Positions 54,316 through 56,558 of a stretch of 56,558 nt of DNA are shown piece after piece. The notes under the pieces were generated by a model. That model made no database searches. It had not been told where the DNA came from and worked only from the letters and a program-made list of their open reading frames with translations. A program made the position numbers and the translations under genes. This DNA comes from Saprospiraceae bacterium (lineage in GTDB: Bacteria > Bacteroidota > Bacteroidia > Chitinophagales > Saprospiraceae): NCBI GenBank assembly GCA_016787525.1, contig JAEUUP010000053.1, positions 1-56,558 on the forward strand, in the 5' to 3' direction. How positions within the stretch are numbered: the stretch's first letter is position 1; each line of letters begins with the position of its first letter.

Positions 54316-54720
54316 TTACCTCTCAAACCGCTCCCCCAAATGCCACAAAAAATTTTCCACCTTCGGACAATATTCTTTTCTAATCAATTCACTCAGCACA
54401 TTGATGCTTTTGACATACCCCCTCAGTATCTTATCACTTTTCACTTCCAAATGCCAAAAGCCTTCGCCTGTCAAATGATAGAACAGCAAGGTAAATTCAG
54501 AACTATTGCCCGTTGCGACCAAACGTTGAAAGATTTCTATGAATGCAGCGACCCAATCGGGAGTCAGATAGATGCGATTATCGAGGATATTTCCTTTTTC
54601 AATTTGATGCATGACGGACAATGACAGCACAGGTTTGTGCGGGGCTTTGCCATAAGCGGTATGGCTTTGCCTGAGTTTTGGGAACTGACGGATGTATTTT
54701 TGAACGGTTTCTTTATTCAT
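54316..54720 (-). CDS. Stand-alone SBD-like protein without nuclease domain (134 aa)
   Basis: Start chosen at 54720 (MNKETVQKYIRQFPKLRQ). Contains KAPHKPVLSLSVMHQIEKGN, DNRIYLTPDWVAAFIEIF and LLFYHLTGEGFWHLEVK, the same pattern as the N-terminal domain of the SBD-HNH nuclease at 28928 (APHKP-hydrophobic run, then FYH and FWxL). No HNH or other catalytic motif follows; the frame ends after GERFER. It may bind modified DNA as a sensor or be a remnant of a larger nuclease. Word copy at 54418 reads LRG. Confidence 0.65.
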   Translation of the reverse strand: MNKETVQKYIRQFPKLRQSHTAYGKAPHKPVLSLSVMHQIEKGNILDNRIYLTPDWVAAFIEIFQRLVATGNSSEFTLLFYHLTGEGFWHLEVKSDKILRGYVKSINVLSELIRKEYCPKVENFLWHLGERFER

Positions 54721-54769
54721 TTGTGATGGATTGCCTTGGGTGAACAACGGAGGTCAATAATCATATCAC

Positions 54770-54922
54770 AAAAGAACAAATAATTCATCATACAACAAAA
54801 TAAAAGCCCTGTTTTTCTTGAATAGAATATAAAAAAACAGCATAAAAGAAAATAAATATTTTTTTATCATAAAATACCTAATTTTCTTTCTATGTTCAAT
54901 CATCTCGACACAGAAATTGGTA
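54770..54922. repeat. Distal conserved segment of cassette 2
   Basis: Reverse complement of 27237-27395; best-conserved core TAAAATACCTAATTTTCTTT. Followed to the right by about 190 bases without recognised features, then array 2. Confidence 0.8.
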
Positions 54923-55112
54923 ATGTATAAGCCGTTCACATTGATGCTTTTTGATGTACCGATGCTTTATGGAAGGTTTGTTATCGTATGGTGTGCATGT
55001 AGCGGAACTTTACAAAGGTAAGCTGCTGTTTGTAGGCATATTTTACGGATTGGGGAGCATTTGTTTTTGGGGTTTGGGCTTGTTTGAATCGTTTATGGGG
55101 TCACTCAAAAAT

Positions 55113-55320
55113 GCTTCTTTGCTTACTTGAAACGCTTCTTTGCTTACTTGAAACGCTTCTTTGCTTACTTGAAACGTTACTTTGCCTACTTGAAAGGCTT
55201 CTATGGTTACTTGAAACGCTTCTTTGCTTACTTGAAACGCTTCTTTACTTACTTGAAACGCTTCTTTGCTTACTTGAAACGCTTCTATGGTTACTTGAAA
55301 CGTTACTTTGCTTTTTAGCA
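55113..55320. repeat. 21-bp tandem array 2 (about 9.5 units)
   Basis: Period exactly 21. Units start GCTTC and continue TTTGCTTACTTGAAAC; variants begin GTTAC or carry TATGGTTACTTGAAAC (55197, 55281). The unit is unrelated to that of array 1 apart from the GCTTC start. Since 21 is divisible by 3, several frames remain open (on the minus strand a 7-residue EAFQVSK repeat), but no start, leader or partner supports translation. Immediately followed by a word copy (55321). Confidence 0.9.
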
Positions 55321-55330
55321 CCCCTCAGTA

Positions 55331-55381
55331 GGATGCCTTTTTAATCCATCTTTTTTTATCACTTTTTAAAAACCATGTACC
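55331..55381 (+). promoter_or_regulatory. Conserved leader of cassette 2
   Basis: TTTTTTATCACTTTTTAAAA then ACCATGTACCATGG, nearly identical to the leader of the 25846-26799 gene. It begins right after array 2 and a word copy. Confidence 0.65.
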
Positions 55382-55756
55382 ATGGCTTCATCCAATTATT
55401 CTTGCTCTCAACCAGAGCTTTATGTCGTTTGCCGCAACGGTTGGGATCTTTGCCGTGTGTATTTGCCTGTTTTCACGGCTTATAAGTCTAAGTATTCATC
55501 GGCTTTGGTGAACGAGTATCGAACGGCGATGAATGTTGCGGATGCTTTGGCTGACTCAAAGGCGTGTTGTGCCACTGCTCACGGAATAACGACGGAGAAG
55601 TTTAGAACTTCTCCGTCGTTATTCCGCCCTTCTCCGTCGTTATTCCACCTTTATTCCGCCCTTATTCCATCCCCTTTTAATCTGCCGTTACAATTCAATC
55701 CAATGTTGTTGCAACCAGACCTCGTCGAACTCTTGAATCATGCCATGATAGGCTAA
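55382..55756 (+). pseudogene. Truncated paralogue of the cassette-1 gene
   Basis: MASSNYSCSQPELYVVCRNG and about 50 following residues (FTAYKSKYSSALV, ALADSKACCATAH) align with the start of the 317-residue protein at 25846. Homology stops at about 55585, exactly where a 20-bp-arm REP-like hairpin begins; the frame then runs on through repeat-derived sequence (FRTSPSLFRPSPSLF) to 55756. The remaining about 245 residues are missing. Truncation by the neighbouring RAYT element is the simplest reading. Confidence 0.85.
55583..55680. repeat. REP-like hairpin at the end of the RAYT unit
   Basis: Perfect 20-bp arms at 55583-55602 and 55606-55625 (GGAATAACGACGGAGAAGTT and complement) with a TAG loop, then degenerate copies CTTCTCCGTCGTTATTCC and CCTTATTCC. 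GACGGAGAAGTTT recurs on the other side of the transposase (56348-56381). Confidence 0.85.
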
Positions 55757-56305
55757 AAAGGTCTTTTTCCCGCCGAACCAATCGAACACTTCTTCGCGCG
55801 GTATGCGTGTTTGACCTTCTTGAATGAATGTCCGAAAAGAAGAATAAGGATAGTCTCTAAAATCTGACACAAACTGATGTTTCTGGGGATTGTGGTGGAT
55901 GTAATAGACGGCTTGTGCGGCATAATTTTCAGTGAGGACAGGTTTTCGTCTGAAACATTCTTCAAAAAGCCCGCCTGTTCGCTTTTCCTGTCTATTGATG
56001 GCTTGTGCATAGCTGCTGAATAGTTTGGCGAATTGTTGCCCGATGAGGTGTTCGATGGTTGTTTTGCCTTTTGTGGGAAATGCTTGTCGAATCTGGACTT
56101 CGGATTTGATTTTGACGAGCAAATGGAAATGGTTATTCATCAAAACATAGGCATAAGTCTTTGCAATGGGTTCGATGAATTTGGCATATTGTTTTAGAAA
56201 AAAGGCGTAATTCCGTTCTTGTTTGAATAAGGTTTCGCCATTGATGCCTCGATTGTAGATGTGGTAGCAATAATCGGGCTGAATCGGTTGGGTGTTTGTT
56301 TTCAT
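55688..56305 (-). CDS. REP-associated tyrosine transposase (RAYT, 205 aa)
   Basis: Y1 transposase of the IS200/IS605-related TnpA_REP family. Start at 56305 (MKTNTQPIQPDYCYHIYNRG), the usual family start; upstream in-frame sequence is repeat DNA. HUH motif NNHFHLL (His59, His61), GGLFEECFRRKPV, and catalytic Tyr in AVYYIHHNPQKH (Tyr134/135), then PYSSFRTF. RAYTs are single-copy host genes thought to mobilise REP sequences; REP-like hairpins flank it on both sides here, matching that association. Confidence 0.93.
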   Translation of the reverse strand: MKTNTQPIQPDYCYHIYNRGINGETLFKQERNYAFFLKQYAKFIEPIAKTYAYVLMNNHFHLLVKIKSEVQIRQAFPTKGKTTIEHLIGQQFAKLFSSYAQAINRQEKRTGGLFEECFRRKPVLTENYAAQAVYYIHHNPQKHQFVSDFRDYPYSSFRTFIQEGQTRIPREEVFDWFGGKKTFLAYHGMIQEFDEVWLQQHWIEL

Positions 56306-56345
56306 AAATGTATGTTTGATTAAAAAGAGATGACCGTTGGTATTT

Positions 56346-56558
56346 GCGACGGAGAAGTTTAGTTTTCCGACGGAGAAGTTTGGAATTTTTCCGTAAAAAG
56401 AACAGTTTTGCGTCGGAGTAGGTTGGATCTTGTGCTTCCTGCCCCTCGGCAAAACTGTCCTTTTTGGTACAGGAAAAAATAATTTTAACCAGTGGATAAA
56501 AAATAACCGACGATGAACGCCGGCGAAGGTTTGAACTTCTCCATCGTTCATCCTCGGT
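56346..56558. repeat. REP-like repeats upstream of RAYT
   Basis: Two direct copies of CGACGGAGAAGTTT (56347-56381) and, toward the window edge, a longer imperfect hairpin with GACGATGAACG and GAACTTCTCCATCGTTCATC. The unit continues beyond the window. Confidence 0.75.

Larger units (their letters stand above)
1356..55330. repeat. Dispersed oriented word TACTGAGGGG(G0-3)T, 46 exact copies
   Basis: Exact TACTGAGGGG on the + strand starts at 1356, 2454, 5637, 7191, 9021, 9942, 12294, 13185, 13364, 14431, 15106, 17562, 18360, 20207, 21417, 22673, 29523, 34510, 41159, 41698, 43992, 46689, 47136, 48170, 49193. The reverse complement CCCCTCAGTA lies within sites starting at 4881, 6905, 7770, 9444, 10345, 10788, 22507, 25727, 35363, 37181, 37761, 38240, 39149, 40563, 42410, 44338, 44621, 45982, 46553, 54418, 55321. 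G-tract length varies from 4 to 7 and the next base is mostly T. Near misses occur at about 11181 (ACTGAAGGGG), 19114 (AACTGAGGGGG), 32945 (CCCTCAGTA) and 42932 (CCCCTCAGTC). Thirty-four copies are in coding sequence in all five stop-free frames and 12 are intergenic. Seen directly; function is inference. Confidence 0.93.

Noticed and set aside
55043-55321. Open frame through array 2 giving a 7-residue EAFQVSK-type repeat protein
   Set aside because: A 21-bp period keeps several frames open automatically; there is no leader or promoter for this strand and the array occupies the same place as the unrelated array 1, so a non-coding role is more likely.
1356-55330. TACTGAGGGG as KOPS or a strictly polar Chi site
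   Set aside because: Copies occur in both orientations within short distances (for example 22507 and 22673) and the word is longer than known Chi or KOPS sites; a genome-wide polarity test would still be needed to exclude partial bias.
1356-55330. TACTGAGGGG as a transcription terminator or promoter element
   Set aside because: Most copies (34 of 46) lie inside genes in both orientations and they do not form inverted pairs with T-runs.
1-56558. tRNA or rRNA genes
   Set aside because: No cloverleaf, TTCGANNC arm with matching acceptor stem, or rRNA-like conserved block was recognised by eye.

Overview
The window reads as a chromosomal segment from a member of the Bacteroidota, perhaps Saprospiria/Chitinophagia-like, though the exact family cannot be fixed from sequence alone. 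Evidence: a type IX secretion (T9SS) type A C-terminal tail (12.8-14.9 kb) and a gliding-type type B tail (41.2-42.2 kb), a GWxTD-domain protein, a DUF2853 protein, a TPR plus outer-membrane beta-barrel pair, A-rich leaders without Shine-Dalgarno sites, and promoters of the TTTG-N18/20-TAnnTTTG type (upstream of ffh and of the dndC-like gene). Base composition is moderately AT-rich overall and clearly more AT-rich in the defence regions.

Layout. 0-3.6 kb: a GIY-YIG nuclease embedded in palindromic repeats, then a type I restriction HsdR. 3.8-25.7 kb: mostly housekeeping and envelope genes (SGNH lipoprotein, MBL hydrolase, exonuclease, AlaDH/saccharopine-dehydrogenase-like enzyme, UbiA prenyltransferase, rlmI, yggS, pdhA, a T9SS cargo, ffh, iscX, kdsC, Gfo/Idh/MocA enzyme, GWxTD protein, GT2 glycosyltransferase, DUF2853), interrupted by MITE-like elements and an 87-bp near-perfect palindrome. 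25.8-27.4 kb: a gene preceded by a 21-bp tandem array. 27.5-32.7 kb: an AT-rich four-gene cluster (DndC-like sulfurtransferase, SBD-HNH nuclease, GHKL ATPase, unknown). 33.1-33.8 kb: first XisH/XisI pair. 34.3-46.6 kb: TPR/OMP pair, mraY, T9SS type B protein, two subtilases, small secreted proteins. 46.6-49.3 kb: two more XisH/XisI pairs among repeated leaders. 49.3-54.7 kb: McrBC, a one-TM unknown protein and a stand-alone SBD-like protein. 54.8-56.6 kb: a second, inverted copy of the 21-bp-array cassette, whose gene is cut short next to a REP-associated transposase (RAYT) and its REP-like hairpins.

The strongest unexplained signal is a short oriented word, TACTGAGGGG followed by 0-3 further G and usually T. 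I count 46 exact 10-mer copies on both strands in 56.5 kb, against roughly 0.05 expected from base composition. Thirty-four lie inside genes and use all five stop-free reading frames (TEG, LRG, PSV, PPQ, PLS), so the constraint acts on DNA rather than protein. It is dense in the core genes and nearly absent from the dndC and McrBC islands. This is the behaviour of a DNA uptake-type or other genome-wide tag sequence, and I know of no description of it in Bacteroidota.

Other notable signals: three XisHI modules in which XisH is broken twice while XisI is intact each time; a candidate minimal phosphorothioation-linked system lacking dndB/D/E; and two paralogous cassettes that keep gene start, leader and distal flank but carry unrelated 21-bp arrays at the same place.
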